Shown here in pieces: positions 48,573-56,041 of a stretch of 64,000 bases of DNA (its first letter is position 1; each line of letters begins with the position of its first letter). The notes under the pieces are model-generated. The model ran no database searches. It saw nothing but the letters and a program-made list of their open reading frames with translations, and was not told the origin of the DNA. The position numbers and the translations under genes were made by a program. The DNA lies in NCBI RefSeq assembly GCF_001039355.2, contig NW_019776035.1, forward strand, positions 60,071-124,070. Reading direction: 5' to 3'. The DNA comes from Lingula anatina (taxonomy: Eukaryota > Brachiopoda > Lingulata > Lingulida > Lingulidae).

Positions 48573-51390
48573 GGTTAACAATCCCACAATTCAGTTCAAA
48601 GGGTGGCTTATATCAAAGGAGAAAGATGGTTTTCTAAACATTGTGCAAGATATTTTATCACGTTTTTTTTTTTTTATATAGATACACCAAATGTATAGCA
48701 TATAGTGCCATCTTGCATAATAACAGAGTTGATCTGGACCTTGGGAAGTCTCTGTCATTCTTGAAGTTATGTTTCATTGTCATTGTAGTCAAAACATGGA
48801 CAAATAAACTTTTCATAAACTTTTCATTTATTCAAGGGTGAAATGATTTTATTGCATGACAGAGACATTGTTTTGATAAGAATAATATATCCGGTAACAA
48901 AAATGCTGTTCTCACTCTTACTTCTGCCCGAGGACCTTCTTGCTCACCTTATCTATGGCACTTTCATGTTGTCAAACACCAAATGAAGTTTGCAATGAAT
49001 TCATAATGGGAATAGATCAATAGAATTCATAAAATATGGTCTCTTTTTAGCTGAGTTTGTGCTTTAATGATATCATCTGCCAGTGTTATGAATTCAAATA
49101 CTTTCGTTAACCCTGAAGCGTGTTGAGCAAACATTTGTCATGAGTTTCAGTCTGATACTATTGATTGCAAAAGGAGTTTGTTTTAGTGCATTTTTCATAC
49201 TCACTAGGTTAACTATTTTCATCAATGAAGAAGAAAATGAAAATGTGTCTCCTCCTGGGAGTATGTAATTATAGCAGTAACGAGTGAAAATTTACTGTTA
49301 ATGTGATGAACAATGCAATTAGATTTGTTTGTTGCATGCATGTAACTGAATTGAGGAAATGCATTTAGTGGTCTGCATAAAGTGCTACTAGATTATTGTT
49401 TTTTTCATATTTGTCTTATAAATGTTTCTTACTGATTTTGAAATATTGAATGCAGATCTCTCATCTTATCTATGAGGACTTTTAAGGGCAGTCATCAGTT
49501 TGTCAAGATTAACAGTCAAAATTCTTGGCGGACACTTTCAAAGTGCAGTCTTCTTTTTCTGAACAAGAGATTCTTTTTATCCTGATTGTGTTGTAGATTC
49601 TAGGTCAAATTTTATACAGAGCAAGCCTTTCTTCTGATCAAAAAGGTGTTTCATTTGAAATCCCCCCCCCCCCACCTCCCAAGTCAAGTACACTGTGCAT
49701 TAAAAGTAATCTGTTAGTAAGTAGTGCTTCATTGGAAGTATGATTGTGGTAGTTGAGATCTGGTTCAATTGTATCTGATTGTGTTCACAACCAATTGTGT
49801 TTCTCTAAAGCACTAAGACTTGTCTGCTTAGGATTGTATTTTTATCATATAAGTATTTCTGAATAAAAGAAAAAATGGATTTTAATTTGAATGAAAATGT
49901 ATTTATTTGCATGAAATTTTGACTAAAATCCAAAAAAACATATTGAAGTTTAACCAAGAGATATATTTAATCTATTCTGCTTAATTTTCTAGGAAGTTTG
50001 AGCATTTGGGAGCAGTTTCTATCTATGGGAGTGACCGCCGCAGTGGTCATTACAGTTGGCAGCCTTCTCGTCCTCATTCTATGCATTGTAGCGATCACGT
50101 GCTGCTGCTGCAGGAAAATGCGCAAGAAAAGGGAGGAAGACGAAGCCACGGTGACGTCAGCAACGGCTGTGACCAGAGGAGGGGGTCCACAGTTCCCAAG
50201 TAATCAACAACCCCAAATTATGATCACATATGGTTTGTGTTGCTTTTTGCTGCTTTCTTTTCATTTGCAAATGCTATAAATGTTGATGTGAGTTTTTGTT
50301 TTTGTTTTTTGAATAATAATTATAATAATGGCCATTCTCATAATTTTTTGTTTTGCCGTTTTTGTGTAGATATTATGAATATGAAAGATAAACTGTGGAT
50401 GGGATATCTGTGTATGTCCATAGTTTACATGTCATGTACTTTGTTGCCCACCCTGATGATTTTAATTCTCTGCTGCTGTTGCAACTAATTACAAAGTGCA
50501 ATAAGATTTTAGGATAACAACATTTCCTTTATACTGTGTAGAAAACTAATCCTGGGCCAGTATTTGTGTGTGAGTGCCATATATATGTGGTTTTGTTCCT
50601 CAAATTGAAGTGTAGAGGTCATTGCATTAATAATTCATCAGTTTTCCTATTCATTATGCATCTATATAGTTGAACTGGTTAAAATACAATTAATGGTTTA
50701 TACATTATTATTTGATTATTTGCACTAGAGCATTCAGTTGTATGACACACATTCACTTCTCTGATTTAGACTTAGTTACACCAAAATCATTAATGTGACA
50801 ATATATGTAAACAAGTTTTTTTTTTTTTTTTCATTTTCCTCAGAACTTTTTTGTGTAGACCAATGAATTCATTTGAAATCAATGAGATATTTATAAGTAC
50901 AGTGTTTTATTAAAATCACAATTTTCTACACTAAAAGCAGTTTTTGGCTTCCCTCCATAGATCTCAGCCTTGGGTTGATCATCACATACCAGTCAAGGTA
51001 AGCTGCACATTTTATGTAGATTTTTGCTCTTTCTCTTCCACACTAGGTCCCAAGCCCGGGTTTGGTCCGGTTGCGCCAGCTCATCCCCACTTTGCTCAAG
51101 CTGGTGGATACCAGCCCATGCAAGCCACGCAGTGCACCGCGCCAGGCATATATCTCAACCAAACAGCCATGATGTACGCAGCGGCGGGGGCCACCAACTC
51201 GCCGTACCACAGGGATGGAGGTGCCTTTTCCAGTTCTCAAGATAGCTCCACTGGCTACTCATCGCAACCACCAGCGCGCACTCAACGTTCGTATACCCCA
51301 ACCAGTAGTAGGTCAAATCAATCGAATAGCCACAGCAGTGTAACGTATAGTAGTAATACAGATAAAGTGACCATGCCTGTACACTTATAG
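5341..51390 (+). CDS. CUB and LDLa domain single-pass membrane protein, seven-exon gene
   Basis: The model joins 5341-5437, 27221-27471, 28891-28979, 33978-34039, 38291-38443, 49993-50199 and 51047-51390: 1203 nt, 400 residues plus stop. All six introns are GT-AG and all phases (1,0,2,1,1,1) close without a frameshift. Order: signal peptide (1 to about 32), CUB domain with four Cys (C40, C69, C100, C126; residues about 40-165), LDL-receptor class A repeat with six Cys (C174-C212), transmembrane helix (about 229-253), C254-C257 cluster, basic stop-transfer run and a Ser/Pro/Gln-rich tail of about 140 residues. From the families, CUB and LDLa modules bind protein ligands, often with calcium, so a cell-surface receptor or co-receptor is likely. 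One CUB plus one LDLa plus one helix is the architecture of LDLRAD2-type proteins; NETO proteins have two CUBs. Orthology is inference. Confidence 0.85.
5438..8199 (+). other. Intron 1, 5' part
   Basis: AT-rich intronic sequence from the exon 1 donor to a (TTTA)n microsatellite at 8200-8238, where the duplicated block begins. I see no exon with both a plausible coding frame and splice sites, and no transposon with recognisable ends. Confidence 0.6.
9521..9683. mobile_element. MITE with 13-bp perfect terminal inverted repeats, hAT-like
   Basis: The element begins CAGGCCCGTAGCC and ends GGCTACGGGCCTG, a perfect 13-bp inverted repeat, and is flanked by TAATA on both sides (9516-9520 and 9684-9688). 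The duplicate block has the empty site with a single TAATA at about 18560. It is 163 bp long with no coding capacity. A G-tract in the left arm and a C-tract in the right arm are part of the inverted structure. CAG-initial ends with a 5-bp target duplication suggest a non-autonomous hAT-type element (the 5-bp-duplicating group), but the superfamily is inferred. Confidence 0.9.
11014..11112. repeat. Small foldback sequence in duplicate copy 1
   Basis: GCTCCTATTCCACACCTAC at 11031-11049 pairs with the complement at 11069-11087 (two mismatches, 19-nt loop). It is followed by TTTCATGTGAATGAAGCCT, a remnant of the right end of the different foldback element that occupies the same position in copy 2 (19928-20152). 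Confidence 0.7.
14695..14908. repeat. 29-bp direct repeats bounding about 156 bp
   Basis: The segments at 14695-14723 and 14880-14908 (beginning TAGGTCTGG, ending GATCAGGG) are the same 29 bases with one mismatch. The pair also occurs in the other block at 23753 and 23937. The internal sequence is not repetitive. It could be a long target duplication, a partial tandem duplication or a small LTR-like remnant; I see no coding sequence. Confidence 0.7.
15637..15862. mobile_element. Diverged relative of the 9521 MITE, with (TC)n expansion
   Basis: It begins CAGGCCAATAACCAGCAATTTC and ends GGTTACAGGCCTG, and internally follows the same order as 9521-9683: G-tract, a segment like AAAGTGAACTT, CTAGATCAATTTTAACCCAGAG, then a C-tract. 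A (TC)n array has grown inside the right arm. It is present in both duplicate blocks (second copy at 24684-24895), so it predates their split. Confidence 0.8.
16523..16740 (+). repeat. Pyrimidine-rich simple-sequence tract
   Basis: Degenerate (TC)n and (CA)n runs with C-tracts make the plus strand strongly pyrimidine-rich. Open frames of about 90-106 codons here come from the low-complexity composition (Ser/Leu/His/Thr runs) and are not genes. The matching tract in the second block (25575-25750) differs in repeat number and is richer in (CA)n. Confidence 0.8.
17245..17245. other. Single-N contig join
   Basis: One N lies exactly between the end of the first 9-kb block and the (TTTA)n tract that starts the second. 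A single N is typical of an automatic contig join, so the adjacency of the two blocks is not proven by continuous sequence. Confidence 0.85.
19928..20152. mobile_element. Foldback MITE, 225 bp, arms of about 70 bp
   Basis: Ends AGACTCCGTTCACATGAAAA and the complement at the right (TTTTCATGTGAACAGAGCCT, two differences). The arms continue through TCTATTTTCTAAAAAT and GTATCTTGTGATCAC on both sides, so about 70 bp pair. The centre contains AATTAATTAC. There is no coding capacity and no clear target duplication. It is absent in this form from the other block, where 11014-11112 sits instead. Confidence 0.85.
24684..24895. mobile_element. Second-block copy of the diverged CAGGCC MITE
   Basis: This is the counterpart of 15637-15862, with ends CAGGCCAATAACC and GGCTACAGGCCTG. 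The right end is closer to the perfect terminal repeat of the 9521 element than the first-block copy is. The (TC)n insert is shorter. Confidence 0.8.
26274..27220 (+). other. Intron 1, 3' part
   Basis: Unique intronic sequence between the duplicated block and exon 2. A moderately complex stretch at about 26480-26690 stands out from the AT-rich surroundings and could be regulatory, but I see no exon. A polypyrimidine tract and CAG precede exon 2 (ATATTTTCAG at 27211-27220). Confidence 0.6.
27221..27471 (+). CDS. Exon 2: CUB domain, first two thirds
   Basis: Codes residues 33-116 (phase 1 in, phase 0 out; donor CCATG|GTGAGT). It carries C40 in ADCGDTKYIGG, C69 in NIECRLVF, and C100 followed by NDALYVYDS, the usual CUB spacing in which C1-C2 and C3-C4 form disulfides. 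D108 in YVYD is at the position where CUB domains often bind calcium. Confidence 0.9.
27472..28890 (+). other. Intron 2
   Basis: Contains a foldback MITE (27562-27828), a (TTTC)n array (28151-28190) inside a long pyrimidine-rich stretch (27970-28250), and a more complex segment just before exon 3. Long open frames in the pyrimidine-rich part are compositional artefacts. Confidence 0.75.
27562..27828. mobile_element. Foldback MITE with ATTCACA ends
   Basis: Ends AAGGATGCATTCACAAT and ATTGTGAATGCACCCTT are inverted repeats with one mismatch. A second, internal pair, TTGCTGAATGCAATC and GATTGCATTCAGCAA, is perfect over 15 bp. The element is about 267 bp. If one base is trimmed at each end the flanks read TA on both sides, allowing a TA target duplication, but this is not decisive. 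Confidence 0.85.
28891..28979 (+). CDS. Exon 3: CUB domain, fourth cysteine
   Basis: Codes residues 117-145 and two bases of codon 146. It carries C126 in GLCGKTLP and the strand SSGPYLTIHF, which corresponds to the CUB core motif before the last beta strands. Acceptor CTTGTTTCAG; donor TTTAG|GTGGGT. Confidence 0.9.
28980..33977 (+). other. Intron 3
   Basis: A 5-kb intron. It contains (ATTT)n at about 32001-32043, a G-tract near 31806, a foldback MITE at 32952-33201, and two moderately complex stretches at about 31480-31700 and 32400-32640 that might be conserved non-coding elements. No additional exon is recognisable. Confidence 0.7.
32952..33201. mobile_element. Foldback MITE with CCCATTCCCATA ends
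   Basis: CCCATTCCCATATCTAGATT at the left pairs with AATCTAGGTATGGGAATGGG at the right. The arms continue imperfectly through GATCTA, AATTGCATTCAG and TGTCTGGCA. The centre reads GTGGTAATTAACTATCG. About 250 bp, no coding sequence. Confidence 0.88.
33978..34039 (+). CDS. Exon 4: end of CUB domain
   Basis: Codes residues 146-166 plus one base of codon 167: TDSGGPKGKGFKLVVTAFSD. The pattern of acidic/Gly turn then a hydrophobic strand ending in aromatic residues is the normal CUB C-terminus. Acceptor TTATAAG, donor GATG|GTAAGT. Only 62 nt; it was recognised by phase and by continuity of the CUB pattern. Confidence 0.88.
34261..34393. repeat. Composite (TC)n-(CA)n-(GA)n microsatellite
   Basis: About 60 bp of (TC)n, with one GC interruption, is followed by about 28 bp of (CA)n-like sequence and then about 38 bp of (GA)n. 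Because (TC)n and (GA)n are complementary the tract can fold into a hairpin with the (CA)n part as loop. Confidence 0.95.
36156..36213 (+). repeat. (TC)n microsatellite
   Basis: Uninterrupted TC dinucleotides, about 29 units. Confidence 0.97.
36826..37256. mobile_element. Two adjacent foldback elements in opposite orientation
   Basis: The first element (about 36826-37040) starts CCCCATTTCCATAGATTAG and ends GTTGTGGGAATAGAGCCTAA. The second (about 37041-37256) starts ACCCCATTCTCACAGATTTT and ends ATCTATGGGAATGCACTCTT. The left arm of the first matches the complement of the right arm of the second (CTAACTCCCTGGGGGTT), and the two inner arms match each other (GGGGAGTCTCACTAGATTA), so they form a head-to-head pair. 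Central motifs GTTAATTACCC and GGTAATTAACTACCG recur. Confidence 0.85.
38291..38443 (+). CDS. Exon 5: LDL-receptor class A repeat
   Basis: Codes residues 167-217 plus a base of codon 218. The six LDLa cysteines are C174, C180, C185, C192, C198 and C212. The calcium-binding acidic set is present (D193, D196, D200, D203, E204) as CDSTDHCFDKSDE. The loop before the last Cys (ADGGSSK) is longer than the usual form. Acceptor TGATTTGCAG, donor GGAG|GTAGGA. A phase 1-1 exon for one LDLa module is typical of shuffled extracellular domains. Confidence 0.93.
39552..39790. mobile_element. CAGGC-type MITE remnant with (TC)n array
   Basis: CAGGCTTGTGGCCAGCAATTT at 39552, then a G-tract, AAAAAGTGGACCTTTTTA, and a diverged right half with TTCGAACCCC. 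The sequence order matches the 9521 element. The right end is decayed and is followed by (TC)n at 39741-39790. There is a deletion or replacement in the middle. Confidence 0.75.
40335..41162. other. Assembly gap (828 N)
   Basis: Run of N within intron 5. Sequence after it starts with (TA)n and then the 2.7-kb duplicated block, so the gap was probably placed because of repeats. Confidence 0.99.
41181..43890 (+). repeat. 2.7-kb duplicated intronic block, copy A
   Basis: Starts TGGTCTCATTCCAAG and matches 44850-47516 along its length with scattered substitutions and indels. It includes a 39-bp minisatellite (42942-43080). No coding sequence. Confidence 0.9.
42942..43080 (+). repeat. 39-bp minisatellite, about 3.5 units
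   Basis: Units containing GCTCACAATGTCAGCTATGG and GATACTGGCATAA recur at 39-bp spacing (for example 42982, 43021, 43060). The copy in block B is at about 46560-46690. Because 39 is a multiple of three, block B yields a frame with a 13-residue peptide repeat, but the frame is closed in block A, so it is not a gene. Confidence 0.88.
43884..44062 (+). repeat. 179-bp segment found inverted in the other block
   Basis: The segment from TACCTACAATCAGTGG to ATCTTCCAA is the reverse complement of 47540-47712 with about 90 percent or better agreement by eye. It has no terminal inverted repeats. Confidence 0.85.
44063..44790 (+). mobile_element. Probable DNA transposon remnant with CAGGGTTCGCAC end
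   Basis: Begins CAGGGTTCGCACAACTCTTG followed by several repeats of CCCTTGAAAACCCTTGA, a type of end seen in CAG-initial DNA transposons of aquatic animals. Two copies of GGGAAAAACGATGTTGTC lie at about 44325 and 44363. A 62-codon frame at 44563-44751 ends in a poly-Lys run that comes from an A-tract (44706-44728); its segment SARQRYQNYLEGEKE looks like the end of a transposon protein, but I cannot identify it. The whole stretch is missing from block B. No intact transposase is visible. Confidence 0.5.
44791..44791. other. Single-N contig join
   Basis: One N shortly before the second 2.7-kb block, the same arrangement as at 17245. Confidence 0.85.
44850..47516 (+). repeat. 2.7-kb duplicated intronic block, copy B
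   Basis: Partner of 41181-43890. It is joined at its right end not to the same flank but to 23 bp of different sequence and then an inverted version of the neighbouring segment (47540-47712). Confidence 0.9.
47540..47712 (-). repeat. Inverted counterpart of 43884-44062
   Basis: Begins TTGGAAGATAAGGAGCATAT and ends CCACTGATTGTAGGTA, which is the reverse complement order of the segment next to block A. Confidence 0.85.
47983..48043. repeat. (AT)n microsatellite after C- and A-tracts
   Basis: About 30 AT units preceded by a run of ten C and seventeen or more A. Confidence 0.97.
48526..48568. repeat. (AC)n microsatellite
   Basis: About 21 uninterrupted AC units. Confidence 0.97.
49540..49680. 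mobile_element. Eroded CAGGC-type MITE fragment
   Basis: CTTCTTTTTCTGAACAAGAG, then TTCTAGGTCAAATTTTATAC, GAGCAAGCCTTTCTTCTGAT, and a C-tract follow the interior of the 9521 element. Both ends have been lost. Confidence 0.6.
49993..50199 (+). CDS. Exon 6: transmembrane helix and juxtamembrane region
   Basis: Codes residues 218-286 plus one base of codon 287. A 25-residue hydrophobic helix (about 229-253, GVTAAVVITVGSLLVLILC then IVAIT) is followed by C254-C257 and the basic run RKMRKKR, the inside-positive stop-transfer signal of a type I protein. The Cys cluster at the inner membrane face is a likely palmitoylation site. Acceptor TTTTCTAG, donor CCCAA|GTAATC. If the intron is retained the frame continues 26 residues to a TAA at 50277-50279. 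Confidence 0.92.
50200..51046 (+). other. Intron 6
   Basis: The shortest intron of the gene. AT-rich, with a T-tract at about 50816-50831. Branch and polypyrimidine signals precede TTCCACACTAG at the 3' end. Confidence 0.85.
51047..51390 (+). CDS. Exon 7: cytoplasmic tail and stop codon
   Basis: Codes residues 287-400. The first part is Pro/Gly/Ala/His-rich (PKPGFGPVAPAHPHFAQAGG), the second Ser/Thr/Gln/Asn-rich with several Tyr in short motifs (SPYH, TGYSS, RSYTP, VTYSS). It has no globular domain, so it is probably an unstructured signalling tail. The last residues, PVHL, fit the hydrophobic-X-hydrophobic pattern of class II PDZ ligands, but this is weak evidence. The exon has much higher GC and CpG than its flanks. 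Confidence 0.88.
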
Positions 51391-54300
51391 CACACTGAGC
51401 TCATTGATGTCTTTAAAATTCTTCATTGTTTTTAATTTTTTCAATGCTCTGAAGATGCCATTGTATTGTAGTTTTACACACACAAATATATTTTCAGCTC
51501 ATGAATTGATTGTTTTTAGCACTGAAGTAACTCAGTGGTATTTGAATATTTATCAATGTATGGAGATAAAAGTTGAAACCTAAAATTACTGACAGTTTAT
51601 AGTCATAATTTTATGGAAAGTTAAATGTATCCTTAAAAATATTTGTGCAATAGCAATGATTTTATGGGGAAATAATTAAAACCTCATAGCTTTCATGCTG
51701 GCAAAATACAGAATATAGACTTTGAATTATTTATTGTAGTTACTGGCACAGTTTGAAGTATGGTTCATTTTTTTATTACTTCATGCCAGTGGAAGATTTA
51801 ATCTACTGTTCTAGTTTCACAGGTGATAGACAAACCTGCAGACTATTGAGTAAGTGAAAAGCTTTTTAAGAGTTTTAATTTTAAGTGTATGTTTTTATCA
51901 GAACAAGAAGTAGCTTTGAAAGGTTTGGGCGCTGAATTTTTGGCCAAACAGTTTGAAAAAGAAAAAGATATTTAGTAATCCAGATCCGTTTGCACTTTTT
52001 CAGCAATTTGAGTGAATCATCATTTTTTAAAAAATAATTTGTCAATCAAACTCATTTATTTATTTGTTATTTTACTTTTATTTTTATAGTGTCAGAATTG
52101 TAAGTAGTCTGATAAGCAGGCTGCATCTTACCCAAATTGTGACTGAAAATCATAGTCTAAGGGTTAACTCAGTAGTTACTGTTGGTGAAAGTATCTGAAC
52201 ATTTTGTTGAAAATAGATAATTACTGTCCCATTTACTTTGAAGTCATGTTGTGTACCTTTTGTTATATATATATATATAGACTGGGTATACTTCTCAGAT
52301 TTCTTGAATTTTTCATCTGTTGGTTGTGTAGTTTCATTATTTATGAAGTAACTGACAGATATTACTGACTTCAGTCACAGTAAGCCTTAAATATACTTGA
52401 ATCTATACATATATATGTGTGTGTGTATCCGTTACTTCATCATGCAATAGAATTTAATGCAGCTGCACAGCTTGTTATTTGGGTCTTTTATTTTGGTCAC
52501 TGACAAGAAATTTATAATCCCTATAGTTTAGTCAATTTAATGATATACTTATGTACAGTACTTGTAAATCAACATTTGATGGCAGACAGAATGTTGTTTG
52601 CACATTCTTACATTTTATAAAGCTGCAGCTTGTTTTGCATATGATTTTAGCCAAATTTTTATATTAAGCTATTTTACAAGTTATTTGATGTCACCAAAAT
52701 TAGAAATCATAAAAGAAGTGTTAATTCCAGTTACAAACTATAAGGTTATGTGCACCAGGGTGAATATGTATTCAAATTCACTTTTGGTTAGCTTAAAATT
52801 GACCTGGTGACTTTCATCCAAATATAATTGTCTTATTGTTGTTTTTTACTATTTTGTTGTAAAGATTGATATGAAAACTGTATATTTTTGTACATACCTG
52901 ATGTAAGATCTCCTGTCAAAATAGAAGAGATCTTTTAAGAACAATGCCTGTGCAATATTGACATGCGCTTTTAATTAGTACCATGATTGTATCAGTCTAG
53001 ACACCACCCTCGACACCATTGCACCAAATCCCTACCACTACAATATCTTAACAACATGTCACAACACATCCCCAACACCACCCTGTCACATACAACATAG
53101 CCCCAACACCATCCTATCACATACAACACAGCCCCAACATCACCCTATCACATACAACACAGCCCCAACATCATCCTATCACATACAACACAGCCCCAAC
53201 ATCATCCTATCACATACAACACAGCCCCAACATCATCCTATCACATACAACACAGCCCCAACATCATCCTATCACATACAACATAGCCCCAACATCATCC
53301 TATCACATACAACACAGCCCCAACATCATCCTATCACATACAACACAGCCCCAACATCATCCTATCACATACAACACAGCCCCAACATCGTCCTATCACA
53401 TACAACACAGCCCCAACATCACCCTATCACATACAACACAGCACCAACATCATCTTATCACATACAACACAGCGCCAACATCACCTTATCACATACAACA
53501 CAGCGCCAACACCACCCTATCACATACAACACAGCCCCAACACCATCCTATCACATACAACACAGCCCCAACATCATCCTATCACATACAACACAGCCCC
53601 AACACCATCCTATCACATACAACACAGCCCCAACACCATCCTATCACATACAACACAGTGCCAACACCACCCTATCACATACAACACAGCCCCAACATCA
53701 CCTTATCACATACAACACAGCGCCAACACCACCCAACCACAGAATAGCTTCTATATTACCCTATCACATACACAACCCTAGCTATCCTTTCACAGCCCAC
53801 ACACCATCCTAGCTATCCCTTCACAGCCCTAACACCACCCCAGCTATCCCTTCACAGCCCTAACACCACTCTAGCTATCCCTACACATCCCAAACACCAC
53901 CCTAGTTATCCCTACTCATCCCAAACGCCAACCTAGCTATCCCTTCACATCCCAAACACCATTCTAGCTTTTCTTACTCATCCCAAACACCACCCTAGCT
54001 ATCCCTACACAGCCCCAACACTGCCCTATCCCTACGTAACCCCAACACCATCCAATTACAACATTATTTCAACATCCCCAGCACTATCCTATCACAACAA
54101 CACTCACAACTTCAGATTAACACCACTGCAATAAAACACCCCTATCACCACACCAATCCAATACCAGTTCAGCTCAGTCTAAATGCCACACTAGACCCCC
54201 CCTGCCCTGTCCCAATTCTACTCTGGCACCTTCCCATGTTCACCATTACTGCACCTGATTTAATCTAGGTGTTATAAATAAAAAGCTAATGTAATATGAT

Positions 54301-54490
54301 GTATGATATAACCAACACATGAACCATGAACTCTGGTTATTACCCTCGAGCGAGTTTGACTATTCGCAAAATTTTGCTCTCACTGTTATAAACAATACAG
54401 ATCCCAGTCATTTTTAAGGTCCTTATCAAAATATATTTGTAGATCTAGCTGTTGTGTATATTTGAAATAAAGTTGTGTATGATATGATAT
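51391..54490 (+). other. Putative long 3' UTR of the receptor gene
   Basis: There is an ATTAAA at about 51676, but the first canonical AATAAA on the plus strand after the stop is at 54130-54135, followed by others at 54277-54282 and 54466-54471. The last is followed by TG-rich sequence, as expected of a cleavage site. If the earliest canonical signal is used, the UTR is at least 2.7 kb and contains the minisatellite. The part before 52980 is AT-rich with no gene. Confidence 0.45.
53047..54060 (+). repeat. 31-bp CA-rich minisatellite, about 22 good units plus a degenerate tail
   Basis: From about 53066 to 53746 the unit containing CCCCAACATCATCC and TATCACATACAACACAG repeats every 31 bp (for example 53117, 53148). 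Units differ mainly at a few positions. After 53746 the array continues in a diverged form (CTAGCTATCCCTTCACAGCC) to about 54060. The plus strand is nearly free of G and T-poor, an extreme strand asymmetry. No interspersed unique spacers exist, so it is not a CRISPR array. Confidence 0.95.
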
Positions 54491-54758
54491 GGATATTACC
54501 AGGGTTTTTTTAAGTAAGTCTATCCAGAAGCAGCAAAAACATTATGATACACATGCATGCAACCGCCGTGCACAATTGATTACAAAGTCAACAGCAAAAT
54601 TACAGCAGCTGTTGTCAGCTGTGCATGATAGACTAGAGCTTGTTGAACTGAGGTAATCATGCCATATGAGGGACCAAGTCAAGAGACATAACTCTCCATC
54701 TAATAAATTGACTTATCCTTTATCAAGAACGTGTCCCTCAGAACAATTTTCCTAAGGT

Positions 54759-54945
54759 CAGGGGCGGATTGAGGCCGTCTTCTGAGTTTTCCGGAAGACG
54801 ATCAGAATTCCATTGTTTCATTGACGATCAAGTTCACATTGACGGGTATCTATTTTTTTCTGTCGGAAGAGGGTAAAAAAATGGAGGATAGATCAAAAAA
54901 GATAATTTGGAAGACTGTCAGAAAATATCTCTGAATCCGTCCCTG
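54759..54945 (+). mobile_element. MITE with CAGGGGCGGATT ends, hAT-like
   Basis: Starts CAGGGGCGGATTGAGGCCGT and ends GAATCCGTCCCTG, an imperfect inverted repeat. An inner palindrome-like motif TTTTCCGGAAGACG is shared with the copy at 56042. The flanks read AAGGT and CAGGT, which may be a decayed 5-bp target duplication. No coding sequence. Confidence 0.75.
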
Positions 54946-56041
54946 CAGGTAGCAGCTTAATCTTACATGTATGAATGTCGTTTAACCTGTGTCTGAGCAT
55001 AGTTTGAGCCAATTAAAGGTATCCGAGTTATGGGAGTCAACTTTTTTTCCTGCGAGTTGAAGAAGCAGGTAACTTGCTGCCGAATTTTATCATTTTTCTT
55101 GCCTGCTTGATAGCTGAAAGGGGTTACCCTTGGCAACAAAGTGTCATTTTGATCTGACGATGAGTGCGGAATTCAGATTTTCAATGGAGGGGCATTGGGA
55201 GGTATGCTGGGAAACCACTTTGGAAGCTTGTAGCAGTTAAGTAATTTTAGTTGAATAAAATCTAATTCAATAAAATGGGATCAGGCGGTCTACTGTCTGG
55301 GGTAATTAACAAGAAGTAATTAAGTCTGGTCATGCATCCAATGAGATCCTGGTTTATTACAGGACCGTATCATGGTCATTGGGTCAACCGAGTACATATC
55401 TTTTGTAATTATCTCACCCAGTCTTCGCCGACAATAGATTGTTGCGTATGAGGTATTACTCCATAGTCCAAGAAGTGAATTATTTCAGTACATATATAGT
55501 TTTATGTCGTATGCACTAATTTATTATTGAGGACTGCAATGGGAGGATCAGATAGGGAAACAAGGGACACGTCCTTCCCTAGGTTTCTGAGGTACCCCTC
55601 CCCACCCCCCTTCCCCAAGAAGAAAATTGGGCGAAACCAAGCCATTTTTCCAACCCTGATCCCTTGCGCATTATGGTTAAGTGGTCCCTATTTGCTGTTT
55701 TATATTTAACACGCGAAGCGAGGCGAAGTCCGCCCCCTTCTCACCCCCCCCCCCTCCCCCCACCAGCCCCCGCCCTCCGACATCCACCGACATACCAAGA
55801 TCTTGGGTCAGCCAGTGAATTGATCAGTGAAGCAGTGCATTAATTACAACCCAACAATGAGTTTTACGTACTTGTAATATGCCACGCTGTTCTCTGCGGA
55901 CAAAATGATTGCATTGTCGTGCGTTCAAAATGAATTTTTTATTAAATAGAGACTAACAAATACATGTACACCTACTCCTAGTTGTATGGAGCCTGGGTCC
56001 TCAGAGGTACGTTGAATTACTGTAATTTGCGTAGAATTATT

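Larger units (their letters stand above)
38444..49992 (+). other. Intron 5
   Basis: An 11.5-kb intron (apparent length; it includes an N gap and a doubtful duplication). It holds (GA)n at 38532-38561, a CAGGC-type MITE remnant with (TC)n at 39552-39790, the gap 40335-41162, a 2.7-kb duplicated block on either side of 44791, an (AT)n tract at 47983-48043, an (AC)n tract at 48526-48568, and another MITE remnant near 49540-49680. The segment 48060-48360 is of higher complexity and includes ATTTGCAT; it may be regulatory. Confidence 0.75.

Noticed and set aside
53047-53760. CRISPR-like array or repeat protein gene in the 31-bp repeats
   Set aside because: The units are directly contiguous with no unique spacers, the genome is animal, there is no start codon, and the period is not a multiple of three.
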